64,000 nt of DNA from Mycolicibacterium brumae (lineage in GTDB: Bacteria > Actinomycetota > Actinomycetes > Mycobacteriales > Mycobacteriaceae): positions 868,001 to 932,000 of the forward strand of contig NZ_CP104302.1 of assembly GCF_025215495.1 (NCBI RefSeq), given 5' to 3'. A program made the position numbers and the translations under genes. The stretch's first letter is position 1; every line of letters begins with the position of its first letter. Positions 22,177 through 32,101 of the stretch are shown in pieces. The notes under the pieces were generated by a model. It was not told the DNA's origin, ran no database searches, and worked only from the letters and a program-made list of their open reading frames with translations.

Positions 22177-23028
22177 GTGGTAGCGCGCTGGGTCCGTCTC
22201 GTGTTCGCCGCGGTGCTGGCCGTGTCGATGAGCGCCTGCGCGGCCAGCCCGGGACCGCCGCCGGAGGTGGTGATCGCCGCGTCCGGCGAGCCGGATTCGG
22301 TGCTGCTGGCCAACCTCTACGGCGCCGCCCTGCGCTACTACGGCACCCCGGTGCGGGTGCAGGAATTCGATGATCCGTTGGCGGCGCTCGATTCCGGGGA
22401 GGCGCTGATCGCCCCGGGTTTGACCGGTGAGCTGCTGGACCGGTTGTCCCCGGACACCGCCGGTCGCAGCGATGAGGCGGTGTACAAGGCGCTGCTGGGG
22501 GTGCTGCCCGAGGGCGTGACCGCCGGCGACTACGCCACCGCCGCCGAGGACAAACCGGCCGTCGCGGTCACCGAGGACACGGTGGACGCCTGGGGCGGAC
22601 ACACTCTCACCCAGCTGGTGAGCAAATGCGAGCAGCTGCGTTTCGGCAGGGTCGCCGGAGCCCAGACCCCCTCGGCCGTCGGCGCCTGCCGGGCTTCGAA
22701 GCCCCGCGAGTTCCCCGACAGCGCGGCGATGTTCGCCGCCCTGCGGTCGAATCAGATCAACGCCGCGTGGAGCAGCAGCGCGGACCCGGCCGTCCCGGTC
22801 GGGGTGGTGCTGCTCGACGATCGCAAGCCCGCGCTGATCCGCGGGGAGAACGCCTTGCCGCTGTACCGCCGCAACGAGCTGGACCCCCAGCAGATGGTGG
22901 CGCTCAATGAGGTTGCCGGTGTGCTGGACACCGCGGCGCTCAAGGGCATGCGCGCGCAGCTGGCCGACGGCGCGGACCCACGGGCGCTGGCCGACGCCTG
23001 GCTGGCCGAGAACCCGATCGGCAATTGA
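22177..23028 (+). CDS. lpqZ: LpqZ-like lipoprotein, OpuAC-type solute-binding fold
   Basis: 283 aa. The GTG at 22177 opens a short lipoprotein signal peptide ending MSAC (Cys near residue 22). An in-frame start at 22051 would overlap the corA start and add a non-signal extension. The mature protein looks like an OpuAC glycine-betaine/choline-type binding domain (VIAASGEPDSVLLANLYGAAL, LIAPGLTGELLDRL). Length and position before the SDR gene agree with LpqZ (Rv1244) as recalled. No permease or ATPase genes are adjacent, so ligand and partner are unknown. A tetR gene follows after 35 bp. Confidence 0.72.
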   Translation: MVARWVRLVFAAVLAVSMSACAASPGPPPEVVIAASGEPDSVLLANLYGAALRYYGTPVRVQEFDDPLAALDSGEALIAPGLTGELLDRLSPDTAGRSDEAVYKALLGVLPEGVTAGDYATAAEDKPAVAVTEDTVDAWGGHTLTQLVSKCEQLRFGRVAGAQTPSAVGACRASKPREFPDSAAMFAALRSNQINAAWSSSADPAVPVGVVLLDDRKPALIRGENALPLYRRNELDPQQMVALNEVAGVLDTAALKGMRAQLADGADPRALADAWLAENPIGN

Positions 23029-23063
23029 CCGGGTGGGAACGCGACGCTTGTAGGCTGTCCGGA

Positions 23064-23792
23064 ATGACGACGTCCCCGGCCCTCAGCGGTTATGAGGAGC
23101 GTTGGCGTGAGCACAACGACGAGCGTCGGACGCAGGTCCTGGAGGCGACGATCGAGCTGATCGAGCAGAGCCCGCCGGACGTCGCGGTGTCCGTGGCCGA
23201 CATCGCCCGGCGCGCCGGGCTGGCGAAATCGGTGGTGTATCGCCAGTTCGGTGGCAAGGAGGAGCTGGAGCGCCGGGCGCGATCGTTGATCGTCGAAGAC
23301 TTCGCGCAGGTGCTCGACGCCAGCCTCGATCTGGAAGCGGGGTCGCTGCGTGACATCCTGACCCGCACCGTTGCCGCCGTGGCCGACTGGATGCTGGAGC
23401 ATCCGCGGCTCAACACCTTCGTGCGCTCCGGTCCCACCTTCGAAGGCGACGGCGCCCTCGACGCGGTCAGCGAGCTGAAGAACCGGATGATCGTCGTCGG
23501 GCATGAGTTGATCGATTCGGTCGCGCAGTTGGTCGGCGCCGATCCCGCGCCGTTCCAGACGGTGCCGTTCGCGGTGATCACCATGGTCGAGGCCACCCTG
23601 TACGGCTGGGTGCGCGGAGTCGCGCCGAACAGCACCCGCGAGGAGATCGTGGCCGACCTGGCCGACTACGTGTGGTGCGTGATCGACGGTCGAGCGCGGA
23701 TGGGCGGCGTCGTGTTGCAGCCCGATGAACCGTTCGCCGAGCTGCTCGTCGGACTGACCGCGGGTCGATCGTCAGACGGGCGCGCCGAGTAG
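23064..23792 (+). CDS. TetR-family transcriptional regulator
   Basis: 242 aa. The N-terminal HTH (about 20-65) contains VLEATIELIEQSPPDVAVSVADIARRAGLAKSVVYRQFGGKEEL, a clear TetR_N motif with the YRQFGGKEEL tail. The C-terminal domain gives no ligand clue. The ATG at 23064 is the first plausible start. The 3' end overlaps the convergent ferredoxin-reductase gene by 21 bp. Possible targets are the adjacent reductase/AurF-like pair, which has a palindrome in its promoter, or lpqZ. Unproven. Confidence 0.85.
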   Translation: MTTSPALSGYEERWREHNDERRTQVLEATIELIEQSPPDVAVSVADIARRAGLAKSVVYRQFGGKEELERRARSLIVEDFAQVLDASLDLEAGSLRDILTRTVAAVADWMLEHPRLNTFVRSGPTFEGDGALDAVSELKNRMIVVGHELIDSVAQLVGADPAPFQTVPFAVITMVEATLYGWVRGVAPNSTREEIVADLADYVWCVIDGRARMGGVVLQPDEPFAELLVGLTAGRSSDGRAE

Positions 23793-25202
23793 CCGACCGG
23801 CGTTGTACTCGTCGACCAGGCTGCGCACCGTCTCCTGGGCGCACGACTTGTTCGTTCCGATGAACCCATTCGCGCCGCGTTTGATCCAGCCCGTCACGTA
23901 GGTGCGCCGCATCCCCTGCACCCGGCCGGAGGTGTTCGGCACCGTCGCGCTTGCCTCATCGAACGGCAGCCCGGGCACCGGGACCCCTCGATAGCCGATG
24001 GAGGTCAGCACCAGACCGGCGTCGATGGCGTGCTCGTCGGCGGTGGGTTTGACCCGCATGGATCCATCCGGAGCGGGAACGAGCTCGTTGCGGACGAAAC
24101 GCACCGAACCGGCGTCGATGGCGGTTGGGGACAGCAGGTAGTCCAGAACCACGCGCCGATTGCGGCTTCCGGCGCGAGGTGTCGCGCCGCGCAGAATGTC
24201 GGCGCGCGGATCGGAGTCCGGCAGGCTGTCGAGGTGCTCGTCGGCGACCACCACGTCGACACCCGGCGTGGAGCACAGGCCGATGAGCTCTCCGACGGTG
24301 AACGCGGACTGTTCGGCGCCCCGCCGGCCGACGACGGTGACTTCCTCGATCTTGCTGCGGCGCAGGGCGTCCAGCGCATACCCAGCGATGTCGGTGCCGG
24401 CCAGCGCCTCGGGGTCCATGGTCAGGATGCGCGCCACGTCCAGGGCGACGTTGCCGTTGCCGATCACGACGGCGTTCGGCTGTGACAGGTCGAAGGCGCG
24501 GTCGGCGAAGTCGGGGTGCCCGTTGTACCACGCCACGAATTCCGTTGCCGAGCAGGAAGACTCGGCCCCCGGGATATCGAGGCGGCGGTCGGTGGAGGCG
24601 CCGACGGCGTAGACGACCGCGTGATGTGACGCCAGCAGTTCCTCGTGGGTGACGTCGACGCCGACCTGAGTCCCGAGGATCAGCTCCAGCCGGGGATCCT
24701 CGCGGATCGTGTCGAACTGGCGGGTGACGCGGCGGGTGCGCTGGTGATCCGGCGCCACGCCGAACCGCGCCAGGCCGTAGGGCTCGGACAACCGCTCGTA
24801 CATCCGCACCCGGGCGCCGGGGATGGTCAGGATCTCGTCGGCGGCGTACATCGCGGCCGGTCCGGAGCCGACGATGGCGACCCGCAGATCCGCGCCGGAG
24901 CGCACCTGCAGCGCCGGGACCGGGGGCGCCAGCAGCGGCCGTGGGCGCGGCTCCCGGTAGAAGTCCGCGTTCAAGTCGGCGAACACCGACTCCTGCGCGG
25001 TCAGCGTGCTGTAGTGCTTGATCGCGTCCACCGGGCAGGCCGACACGCAGGCGCCGCAGTCGACACAGTCGACCGGATCGATGTAGAGCATCTCGGCGGT
25101 GTGGAAGTCCGGTTCATCCGGGGTCGGATGGATGCAGTTCACCGGACATGCGTACGTGCAGGAGGCGTCGCTGCAACACGACTGCGTGACGACGTGCGGC
25201 AT
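23772..25202 (-). CDS. fprB: Ferredoxin domain fused to NADPH:ferredoxin reductase (FprB-like)
   Basis: 476 aa. Residues 1-80 are a bacterial ferredoxin with two cluster motifs: CSDASCTYACPVNCIHP and CVDCGACVSACPVDAIKH. The rest is an adrenodoxin-reductase-type flavoprotein: FAD motif VAIVGSGPAAMYAADEIL (about 107-124), NADP motif VVIGNGNVALDVARIL, and a C-terminal GWIKRGANGFIGTNKSCA. It transfers electrons from NADPH to ferredoxin-dependent oxygenases. Its ATG shares a base with the stop of the upstream diiron gene (TGATG). The same pair (Rv0885-Rv0886/fprB) lies elsewhere in H37Rv as recalled, so the block is at a different locus here. Confidence 0.9.
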   Translation of the reverse strand: MPHVVTQSCCSDASCTYACPVNCIHPTPDEPDFHTAEMLYIDPVDCVDCGACVSACPVDAIKHYSTLTAQESVFADLNADFYREPRPRPLLAPPVPALQVRSGADLRVAIVGSGPAAMYAADEILTIPGARVRMYERLSEPYGLARFGVAPDHQRTRRVTRQFDTIREDPRLELILGTQVGVDVTHEELLASHHAVVYAVGASTDRRLDIPGAESSCSATEFVAWYNGHPDFADRAFDLSQPNAVVIGNGNVALDVARILTMDPEALAGTDIAGYALDALRRSKIEEVTVVGRRGAEQSAFTVGELIGLCSTPGVDVVVADEHLDSLPDSDPRADILRGATPRAGSRNRRVVLDYLLSPTAIDAGSVRFVRNELVPAPDGSMRVKPTADEHAIDAGLVLTSIGYRGVPVPGLPFDEASATVPNTSGRVQGMRRTYVTGWIKRGANGFIGTNKSCAQETVRSLVDEYNAGRLLGAPV

Positions 25203-26200
25203 CAGGCGATCGCGATCGCTTCGCGGTCCGGCTCGCCGCGGTAACGCGCCTCTTCACCGGATATCCGCGCGAGCTTCCACATCCGGCGGCCGAGCGGTGT
25301 CATGATCCCGAGTTCGTGGCTCAGCGCCCGCATCTCCGGGAAATACCCGGCCATGACCTTGCGCGCGTGCGGGCCGCGCCAAAACGCTTCCTTCCACACC
25401 TTGCGCGGGATGCCGAGCTCACGGGCCATCGACTTCGGCGGTGTCATGATCTCGGTGGCCAGCCAGCGCAGGGTGAGCGGGAACGCGAACGTCGCGAAGA
25501 GTTTGAACCCCCGGGACCGCTTGGCCATGTGCGTCTTGAGGAACTCGTTGGCCCACGAGATGTGCCTGGCCTCCTCGGCGATGTGTATCTGCATGGTGCG
25601 CAGCACCGCCGGCGGCACGTTCGCGCCTTCGCGGATCACGCCCTTCTGGAAGTGGTCGATGGGCTCTTCACCGGCCAGGATGCCGGCCATGAACGCGGTG
25701 GGGGAGTAATGCCCCACGAGCCCGATGTAGGGCGACAGCTTCCGGAACAGCGGCCGCATCCCGGGCACGTCGGTGCCGGAGCGGTTCACCAACTCCTGGA
25801 ACATCTGGATGTGGTTGCACTCCTCGGTCATCTCGTGCAACGCGTAGCGGAACTCCGGGGAGTTGTTCGGCAGCTTCATGATGAACGCCATCAACCCGCG
25901 GATCAGGATGCTCTCGAAGGCCGCGCCCACCTTGACGCTGTTGAGCGTGCGCCAGCGGCCGATCTCGATCTGCCGTTCCAGGGGCTGATTCCGGTACCAC
26001 TCGGTGCCGCCCAGGGTGTCCAGCGTCGGCGACAGCACCCAGCGTGGGTCGCCCGGGTCCATCTGCATGTCCGGGGCGTCCCAGTCGATGTCGGCGTACG
26101 GGTCGAAGTGCCGGCGCACCGAGCCTTCGGACAGCATCGCCAGCGTCGCCGCGTACTGCGGGTTGCGCGCTGTGGTCGTGGTGGCGGCTACCGAAGACAT
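25202..26200 (-). CDS. AurF-like diiron oxygenase (Rv0885-like)
   Basis: 332 aa. It carries carboxylate-bridged diiron motifs: ALHEMTEECNHIQMFQELV and, later, MQIHIAEEARHISWANEF (EARH). These fit the AurF p-aminobenzoate N-oxygenase family. Members hydroxylate amines or act on fatty-acid-like substrates; the substrate here is unknown. Translationally coupled to the ferredoxin/reductase gene (1-bp overlap), which is a natural electron donor. The start at 26200 has a GGGGCGAG ribosome-binding site. A palindromic operator candidate lies 48 bp upstream. Confidence 0.85.
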   Translation of the reverse strand: MSSVAATTTTARNPQYAATLAMLSEGSVRRHFDPYADIDWDAPDMQMDPGDPRWVLSPTLDTLGGTEWYRNQPLERQIEIGRWRTLNSVKVGAAFESILIRGLMAFIMKLPNNSPEFRYALHEMTEECNHIQMFQELVNRSGTDVPGMRPLFRKLSPYIGLVGHYSPTAFMAGILAGEEPIDHFQKGVIREGANVPPAVLRTMQIHIAEEARHISWANEFLKTHMAKRSRGFKLFATFAFPLTLRWLATEIMTPPKSMARELGIPRKVWKEAFWRGPHARKVMAGYFPEMRALSHELGIMTPLGRRMWKLARISGEEARYRGEPDREAIAIA

Positions 26201-26247
26201 TCTCGCCCCTTCGCTCGGTTGGCAAACTCATGGCGCATGTCACACAG

Positions 26248-26274
26248 TTTACCGGGACTATGCATCCCAGTAAA
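26248..26274. promoter_or_regulatory. Palindromic operator candidate upstream of the AurF-like/fprB pair
   Basis: Arms TTTACCGGGA (26248-26257) and TCCCAGTAAA (26265-26274), spaced by 7 bp, match at 9 of 10 positions. The position in the promoter of the AurF-like gene suggests a dimeric repressor such as a TetR protein. The nearby tetR at 23064 is one candidate. Confidence 0.6.
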
Positions 26275-26366
26275 TAGTTGACGGCCGTCCAGTCCGAGGG
26301 GGGCGGCAGGCGGTGCCTATTGGTGACGGAGCTCTTCGCGGTTCGCAAGCTCACCGCTCGACTCCG

Positions 26367-27197
26367 TCAGTGCGAGCCGGGGACGAGCTTGCCCATCATT
26401 GTGGAGAACAACCGCTGGTAGCCCGAGCCGGTGATCCGCACGATGAGATCGAGGATCTTGGCGTCGGCGCCGACGAGAACTCGGGCGTGCTTCTTCTGCA
26501 CCCCGGTCAGGATGATCTCCGCGGCCCGCTCGGCGGTGGTGTTGGCCAGCTTGCTGTCGAACTGCTTGGCCAGTTCCTTGGGGTCCAGGCCCTCCACCGC
26601 GGTGGCGTTGCGTGCGATCGCGGTCTTGATGCCGCCGGGATGCACGCAGGTCACCGCGACCGGGCGCTGCTTGGTCAGCATCTCCTGGCGCAGCGCCTCG
26701 GTGAAGCCGCGGACGGCGAACTTGGCCGAGTTGTACGCCGACTGACCCGGCACCGCCAGCAGGCCGAACAGGCTCGACACGTTGATCACGTGTCCGTCGC
26801 CGGAGGCGATCAGATACGGCAGGAATGCCTTGGTGCCGTTGACCACGCCCCAGTAGTCGACGTCCATCACCTTCTCGATGTCCTTGAAGGCCATGTCCTC
26901 GACGTCGCCGGTGAACGCGATGCCGGCGTTGTTGTAGATCTGGTGGACGATGCCGAAGTGCGCCTGCACCGCGTCGGCGTAGAGCAGGAAGGCCTCGCGC
27001 TCGGCGACGTCGAGGCGATCCGCCTTCACCGGGGCGCCGATCTGCTTCAGCTGGGCCTCGGTCTCGGCGAGGCCCTGGACGTCGACGTCACTGATGGCCA
27101 ACAGCGCGCCGGACCGGCCCAGCTCCAGCGCCAGGGCCCGGCCGATGCCCGATCCCGCGCCGGTGACCACCGCGACTTTGCCCTCGAAACCTCGCAT
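26367..27197 (-). CDS. Short-chain dehydrogenase/reductase (Rv1245c-like)
   Basis: 276 aa classical SDR. NAD(P)-binding TGAGSGIGRA (about 13-22), NNAG (about 89-92), catalytic Ser in INVSSLFGLLAVPGQ, and Tyr/Lys in SAYNSAKFAV. All catalytic residues are present. The substrate is unknown. The acidic residue after the second strand (ISDVDVQG) suggests NAD(H) preference. It lies downstream of kgd on the same strand but is separated by a strong hairpin, so it is probably transcribed on its own. Confidence 0.9.
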   Translation of the reverse strand: MRGFEGKVAVVTGAGSGIGRALALELGRSGALLAISDVDVQGLAETEAQLKQIGAPVKADRLDVAEREAFLLYADAVQAHFGIVHQIYNNAGIAFTGDVEDMAFKDIEKVMDVDYWGVVNGTKAFLPYLIASGDGHVINVSSLFGLLAVPGQSAYNSAKFAVRGFTEALRQEMLTKQRPVAVTCVHPGGIKTAIARNATAVEGLDPKELAKQFDSKLANTTAERAAEIILTGVQKKHARVLVGADAKILDLIVRITGSGYQRLFSTMMGKLVPGSH

Positions 27198-27252
27198 GGC
27201 TGCTCCTCACATTGGACGTGTGTCAAGAAGCGTAAATCAGGCCCGTCGCAGC

Positions 27253-27290
27253 CCGCCGCCCCGGGTACGCGGGTGTACCCGGGGCGGCGG
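27253..27290 (-). terminator. Perfect 16-bp hairpin terminator downstream of kgd
   Basis: The arm at 27253-27268 (CCGCCGCCCCGGGTAC) pairs perfectly with 27275-27290, with a 6-nt loop. It begins 8 bp after the kgd stop. There is no T-tract in either direction, which is usual for mycobacterial intrinsic-like terminators. It insulates the SDR gene from kgd. Confidence 0.8.
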
Positions 27291-27297
27291 CGACGAC

Positions 27298-30200
27298 TCA
27301 GCCGAACGCGGCGTCGAGAATCTCCTGCTGTTCGACGGCATGCACCTTCGACGAACCCGAGGACGGCGCGCTCATCGCGCGGCGCGAGATCCGCTTGATA
27401 CCGGACAGCTTGTCCGGCAGCAGTTCGGGAAGCTCCAGGCCGAACGTCGGCCACGGCCCCTGGTTGGCCGGCTCGTCCTGCACCCAGAAGAACTCCCGGG
27501 CGTTCGGGTACTGGTCCAGGGTGCGGCCGAGGCGGCGCGGCGGCAGCGGGTAGAGCTGCTCGATCCGCACGATCGCGACGTCCTCGCGCTTCTCCTTGGC
27601 CTTGCGCGCCGCCAGGTCGTAGTAGATCTTGCCGGAGCACATCAGCACCCGGGTGACCTTGCTGCGGTCGCCGATGCCGTCCTCGTAGGTCGGCTCCTCC
27701 AGCACCGAGCGGAACTTCACCTCGGTGAAGTCCTTCACGTCGCTGACCGCCGCCTTGTTCCGCAGCATCGACTTCGGGGTGAAGACGATCAGCGGCCGGT
27801 GGATGCCACCGAGCGCGTGCCGCCGCAGCAGGTGGAAGTAGTTCGCCGGGGTCGACGGCTGGGCGACGGTCATCGACCCTTCCGCGCACAGCTGCAGGAA
27901 TCGCTCGATGCGCCCGGAGGTGTGGTCGGGACCCTGGCCCTCGTGGCCGTGCGGCAGCAGCAGCACCACATCGGAGGTTTGGCCCCACTTGGCCTCGCCA
28001 GAGCTGACGAACTCGTCGATCACCGACTGCGCGCCGTTGACGAAGTCGCCGAACTGCGCCTCCCACAGCACCACGGCCTCGCGGTTGCCGACGGCGTAGC
28101 CGTACTCGAACCCAACCGCGGCGAACTCGCTCAGCGCCGAGTTGTAGATCAGGAACTTCCCACCGGTGGAGGTGCCGTCCTCATTGGCCGCCAGCAGCTG
28201 CAGCGGGGTGAACTCCTCGCCGGTCTTGCGGTCGATGATCACCGCGTGCCGCTGGGTGAACGTGCCGCGGCGGGTGTCCTGGCCGGAGAACCGGATCAGC
28301 TTGCCGTCGGCGATCAGCGACCCCAGCGCCAGCAGCTCGCCGAAAGCCCAGTCGACCTTGCCCTCGTAGGCCATCTCGCGACGCTTGTCCAGCACCGGCT
28401 TGACCCGCGGGTGCACGGAGAAGCCCTCCGGCACCGCCAGGTGCGCGTCGCCGATCCGGGCCAGCATGGCCTTGTCCACGGCGGTGTTCAGCCCGTGGGT
28501 GATGGTCTGCTCGGTCTCCACCGACTCGCTGGGCTCCGGAACGAACTTCTCCAGCTCGCGGACCTCGTTGAACACCTGCTCCAGCTGGCCCTGGAAGTCG
28601 CGCAGCGCGGCCTCGGCCTCCTGGATCGAGATGTCGCCGCGGCCGATCAGCGCCTCGGTGTAGGTCTTGCGGACGCCGCGCTTGTGATCGATCACGTCGT
28701 ACATCGCCGGCTGGGTCATCGACGGGTCATCGCCCTCGTTGTGCCCGCGGCGGCGGTAGCACAGCATGTCGATGACGACGTCCTTCTTGAACTTCTGCCT
28801 GAAGTCCACCGCGAGCCGGGACACCCAGTCGCAGGCCTCCGGGTCGTCGCCGTTGACGTGGAAGATCGGCGCGCCGATCATCTTCGCCACGTCGGTGCAG
28901 TACTCGCTGGACCGCGAGTTCTCCGGCGAGGTGGTGAAGCCGATCTGGTTGTTCACCACCATGTGGATGGTGCCGCCGACGCGGTAGCCGCGCAGCATCG
29001 CCAGGTTCAGCGTCTCGGCCACCACGCCCTGGCCGGCGAACGCCGCGTCGCCGTGCAGCATCAGCGGCATCACGGTGAACCCGTCGGGCCCGTCGCCCTT
29101 GTTCAGCAGGTCCTGCTTGGCGCGGACGATGCCCTCCAGCACCGGGTCGACGGCCTCCAGGTGGCTCGGGTTGGCCGTCAGCGACACCTCGATCTCGTTG
29201 TCGCCGAACATCTGCAGGTAGTTGCCGGAGGCGCCCAGGTGGTACTTCACGTCACCGGAGCCGTGCGCCTGCGACGGGTTCAGGTTGCCCTCGAATTCGG
29301 TGAAGATCTGCGCGTACGGCTTGCCGACGATATTGGCCAGCACGTTGAGCCGGCCGCGGTGCGGCATGGCGATGACGACCTCGTCCAGGCCGTGCTCGGC
29401 GGCCTGGTCGATGGCCGCGTCCATCATCGGGATGATGGTCTCCGCGCCCTCCAGGGAGAACCGCTTCTGTCCGACGTACTTGGTCTGCAGGAACGTCTCG
29501 AACGCCTCGGCGGCGTTGAGCCGGCTCAGGATGTACTTCTGCTGCGCGACCGTCGGCTTGTCGTGACGCACCTCGATGCGCTCCTGCAGCCACTTCTGCT
29601 GCTCGGGCTCCAGGATGTGGGTGTACTCCACGCCGACGTGCCGGCAGTAGGCGTCGCGCAGCACCGAGAGCACGTCGCGCAACTTCTTGTGCTGCTGGCC
29701 GGCGAACCCGTCGACCCGGAAGACCCGGTCCAGATCCCACAGCGTCAGGCCGTGGGTGTTGACGTCCAGGTCCGGGTGGCTGCGGAACCGGGTGGCGTCC
29801 AGGCGCAGCGGGTCGATGTCGGCCATCAGGTGGCCGCGGTTGCGGTAGGCCGCGATCAGCTCGATGACGCGGGCGTTCTTCTGCTCGATCGAATCGGGGT
29901 TGTCGATCCGCCAGCGCACCGGCTCATAGGGGATGCCGAGTTCGAAGAAGATCTCGTCCCAGAAGCCGTCGTCGAGCAGGTGCCGGTGGACGGTGCGCAG
30001 GAAGTCCCCGGACTCCGCGCCCTGGATGATGCGGTGGTCATACGTCGAGGTCAGGGTGATCAGCTTGCCGATACCCAGCTCGGCGATCCGCTCCTCACTG
30101 GCGCCCTGGAACTCCGCCGGGTACTCCATGGCCCCGGCGCCGATGATCGCGCCCTGGCCGGCCATCAGCCGGGGCACCGAGTGCACGGTGCCCAGCGTGC

Positions 30201-31038
30201 CCGGGTTGGTCAGCGAGATGGTCACACCGGCGAAGTCCTCAGCGGTCAGCTTGCCGTCGCGGGCGCGCCGCACGATGTCTTCGTAGGCGGCGATGAACTC
30301 GCCGAACTTCATCGTCTCGCAGCCCTTGATCGCCGCGACGACCAGGGAACGATTGCCGTTCTTGCCCGGCAGGTCGATGGCCAGGCCCAGGTTGGTGTGC
30401 GCCGGGGTGACCGCATTCGGCTTGCCGTCGATCTCGGCGAAGTGCCGGTTCATGTTCGGGAACGCCTTGACGCCCTGCACGATCGCGTACCCCAGCAGGT
30501 GGGTGAAGCTGATCTTGCCGCCGCGGGTGCGCTTGAGGTGATTGTTGATGACCGTCCGGTTGTCGATCATCAGCTTGGCCGGGATGGCCCGGACACTGGT
30601 CGCCGTCGGCACCTCCAGCGAGGTGTTCATGTTCTTGACGACGGCGGCGGCGACACCGCGCAGCACCTGGGTCTGCTCTTCGCCGGCGGGGGAGTCCGAC
30701 GCGGCCTTCGGCGCCGGCGCGGGCTTGGTCGCCGGCGGCGCCATATCGGGCGCCGAGGCGCCGGTGCTGGTCGGCGGGGTCTTGGCGGGCAACGCGGCCT
30801 CCGGCGACGGCTTGGTTTCCGCGGGCGCCGGCTTCGATTCGGGGGCCGGCTTCTGGGCCGCCGGCTTCTCGGCCTGCTGGCCGTTGTCGACGATGCCTTC
30901 GCTCAGCTTCCCGGGGTTGTAATCGACCAGGAACTCATGCCAGCTCGGGTCGACCGACTTGGGGTCCTCGCGGAACTTGCGGTACATCTCCTCGACCAGC
31001 CACTCGTTCTGGCCGAATGGTGAACTCGTACTGCTCAC
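27298..31038 (-). CDS. kgd: Multifunctional 2-oxoglutarate dehydrogenase E1/E2 (KGD)
   Basis: 1246 aa, the expected size of mycobacterial Kgd (H37Rv Rv1248c, about 1231 aa). An N-terminal flexible segment starts [20 protein letters not shown] Pro/Ala-rich linker (about 55-120) follows, then an E2o-like acyltransferase domain (about 130-350: [39 protein letters not shown]). Then come the ThDP-dependent E1 region ([51 protein letters not shown]) and the transketolase-like C-terminus. The enzyme decarboxylates 2-oxoglutarate and can feed the dehydrogenase complex. In mycobacteria it is inhibited by unphosphorylated GarA. A large antisense open frame exists only because of GC-rich codon bias. Confidence 0.97.
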   Translation of the reverse strand: MSSTSSPFGQNEWLVEEMYRKFREDPKSVDPSWHEFLVDYNPGKLSEGIVDNGQQAEKPAAQKPAPESKPAPAETKPSPEAALPAKTPPTSTGASAPDMAPPATKPAPAPKAASDSPAGEEQTQVLRGVAAAVVKNMNTSLEVPTATSVRAIPAKLMIDNRTVINNHLKRTRGGKISFTHLLGYAIVQGVKAFPNMNRHFAEIDGKPNAVTPAHTNLGLAIDLPGKNGNRSLVVAAIKGCETMKFGEFIAAYEDIVRRARDGKLTAEDFAGVTISLTNPGTLGTVHSVPRLMAGQGAIIGAGAMEYPAEFQGASEERIAELGIGKLITLTSTYDHRIIQGAESGDFLRTVHRHLLDDGFWDEIFFELGIPYEPVRWRIDNPDSIEQKNARVIELIAAYRNRGHLMADIDPLRLDATRFRSHPDLDVNTHGLTLWDLDRVFRVDGFAGQQHKKLRDVLSVLRDAYCRHVGVEYTHILEPEQQKWLQERIEVRHDKPTVAQQKYILSRLNAAEAFETFLQTKYVGQKRFSLEGAETIIPMMDAAIDQAAEHGLDEVVIAMPHRGRLNVLANIVGKPYAQIFTEFEGNLNPSQAHGSGDVKYHLGASGNYLQMFGDNEIEVSLTANPSHLEAVDPVLEGIVRAKQDLLNKGDGPDGFTVMPLMLHGDAAFAGQGVVAETLNLAMLRGYRVGGTIHMVVNNQIGFTTSPENSRSSEYCTDVAKMIGAPIFHVNGDDPEACDWVSRLAVDFRQKFKKDVVIDMLCYRRRGHNEGDDPSMTQPAMYDVIDHKRGVRKTYTEALIGRGDISIQEAEAALRDFQGQLEQVFNEVRELEKFVPEPSESVETEQTITHGLNTAVDKAMLARIGDAHLAVPEGFSVHPRVKPVLDKRREMAYEGKVDWAFGELLALGSLIADGKLIRFSGQDTRRGTFTQRHAVIIDRKTGEEFTPLQLLAANEDGTSTGGKFLIYNSALSEFAAVGFEYGYAVGNREAVVLWEAQFGDFVNGAQSVIDEFVSSGEAKWGQTSDVVLLLPHGHEGQGPDHTSGRIERFLQLCAEGSMTVAQPSTPANYFHLLRRHALGGIHRPLIVFTPKSMLRNKAAVSDVKDFTEVKFRSVLEEPTYEDGIGDRSKVTRVLMCSGKIYYDLAARKAKEKREDVAIVRIEQLYPLPPRRLGRTLDQYPNAREFFWVQDEPANQGPWPTFGLELPELLPDKLSGIKRISRRAMSAPSSGSSKVHAVEQQEILDAAFG

Positions 31039-31174
31039 GGCCGCTGCTCGCCTCGCTTCGTGTCAAAAGGTCTCAGGCAAGCGCATCGGGGCTCGCTTGC
31101 CGCGTTCCGGCGTGACCGCCGAGTCTCAGGCTAGCGCCTAACCGGCAACCCGGTGGTGGCAAGCGGGAGTTCGC

Positions 31175-31990
31175 TCACTCCGCCCGGTTCACCGGCGAAT
31201 TGTGGGCCGCTTCGAGCTCGGGCAGCGCCCGCAGCGTCCCGGGCCAGCGCGTCGGGGCGGGCCCGAAGGCGTCCTCGGCGTTCTGGGTGAACTTCCGGCC
31301 GATCAACCAGTTGCCGATCCCGCCGATCACCGCGCCCAAACCCAACGGAAGCAGCTTGCCCGCGGCCACCGCGGTGCGCTTGACCGCCCATTTCTTGGCG
31401 AAGTAGCGCACCGCGCGGGAGTTGATCTGGGAGACGCCGGCCATCGGGATCGCCGCGGCGCCCTCGGAGAGCCAGCCGCCCTGGATGCGCCCGGACCCGA
31501 TCACATTGGCCACCGCGTGCTTGCCGTCCTCACCGCCGGCCAGCACCGCCAGCACCAGAGCCCGCCGACGGCGGTGGTCGGTGGGCTCCACACCGTGCAC
31601 CTCGGCGACGGCGAGCACGTACAGCGTCGTCGCCTCCAGGAACACCAGCGTCTCGCCACTGATGGCGGCCAGCGCCGCCAGGGTGCCGATGCCGGGGAGG
31701 ATCGCCGCCGCGCCGACGGCGGCGCCGCTGCCGACCACCGACGCCAGATACATCCGCCGCATCCGCTTGATCACGTCGGCCGGGGTGGCCTCGGGATGCT
31801 TGCGCCGCACCCGGGCCACATAGGCGCGGATCGCCGGACCCTGCAGCCGCGAGCTGGTCTCCAGCAGGTAGGACAGAATTTTGGCGGAGCTGCCGGCGTT
31901 CTCGGCGCTGCTCACCGGATCCACGCTGCGACTGTCGGCGTTTCGATCCGGCAGGTTGGCGGGCGTTCCAGCGGCCATGCGGTTCTCCAT
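31175..31990 (-). CDS. Conserved membrane protein (Rv1249c-like)
   Basis: 271 aa. The ATG at 31990 or the ATG at 31979 are plausible; frames further upstream are antisense to the MFS gene. A hydrophobic stretch lies near residues 90-125 (LASVVGSGAAVGAAAILPGIGTLAALAAISGETLVFLEATTLYVLA), and a glycine-rich segment GKLLPLGLGAVIGGIGNWLIGRK lies near 215-237. There is weak similarity in style to EcsC-type proteins, but no function can be assigned. It lies upstream of kgd on the same strand with a 136-bp gap, and is divergent from the MFS gene. Confidence 0.75.
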   Translation of the reverse strand: MENRMAAGTPANLPDRNADSRSVDPVSSAENAGSSAKILSYLLETSSRLQGPAIRAYVARVRRKHPEATPADVIKRMRRMYLASVVGSGAAVGAAAILPGIGTLAALAAISGETLVFLEATTLYVLAVAEVHGVEPTDHRRRRALVLAVLAGGEDGKHAVANVIGSGRIQGGWLSEGAAAIPMAGVSQINSRAVRYFAKKWAVKRTAVAAGKLLPLGLGAVIGGIGNWLIGRKFTQNAEDAFGPAPTRWPGTLRALPELEAAHNSPVNRAE

Positions 31991-32101
31991 CCGTTTCGCT
32001 CCTGCGACTTTTGCCCAGGCTAACCCGGTGTCAACGATCAGCGGCCGGTAAAGGTTTGCGGCGGGCTCGCTGTCGGCCCGCGCGACTACAGTCGTGTGGC
32101 G

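Noticed and set aside
27094-31023. A 1309-codon open frame antisense to kgd
   Set aside because: High-GC codon bias opens the opposite strand; the translation is Arg/Gly/His-rich with no domain pattern, while kgd on the other strand is unmistakable.
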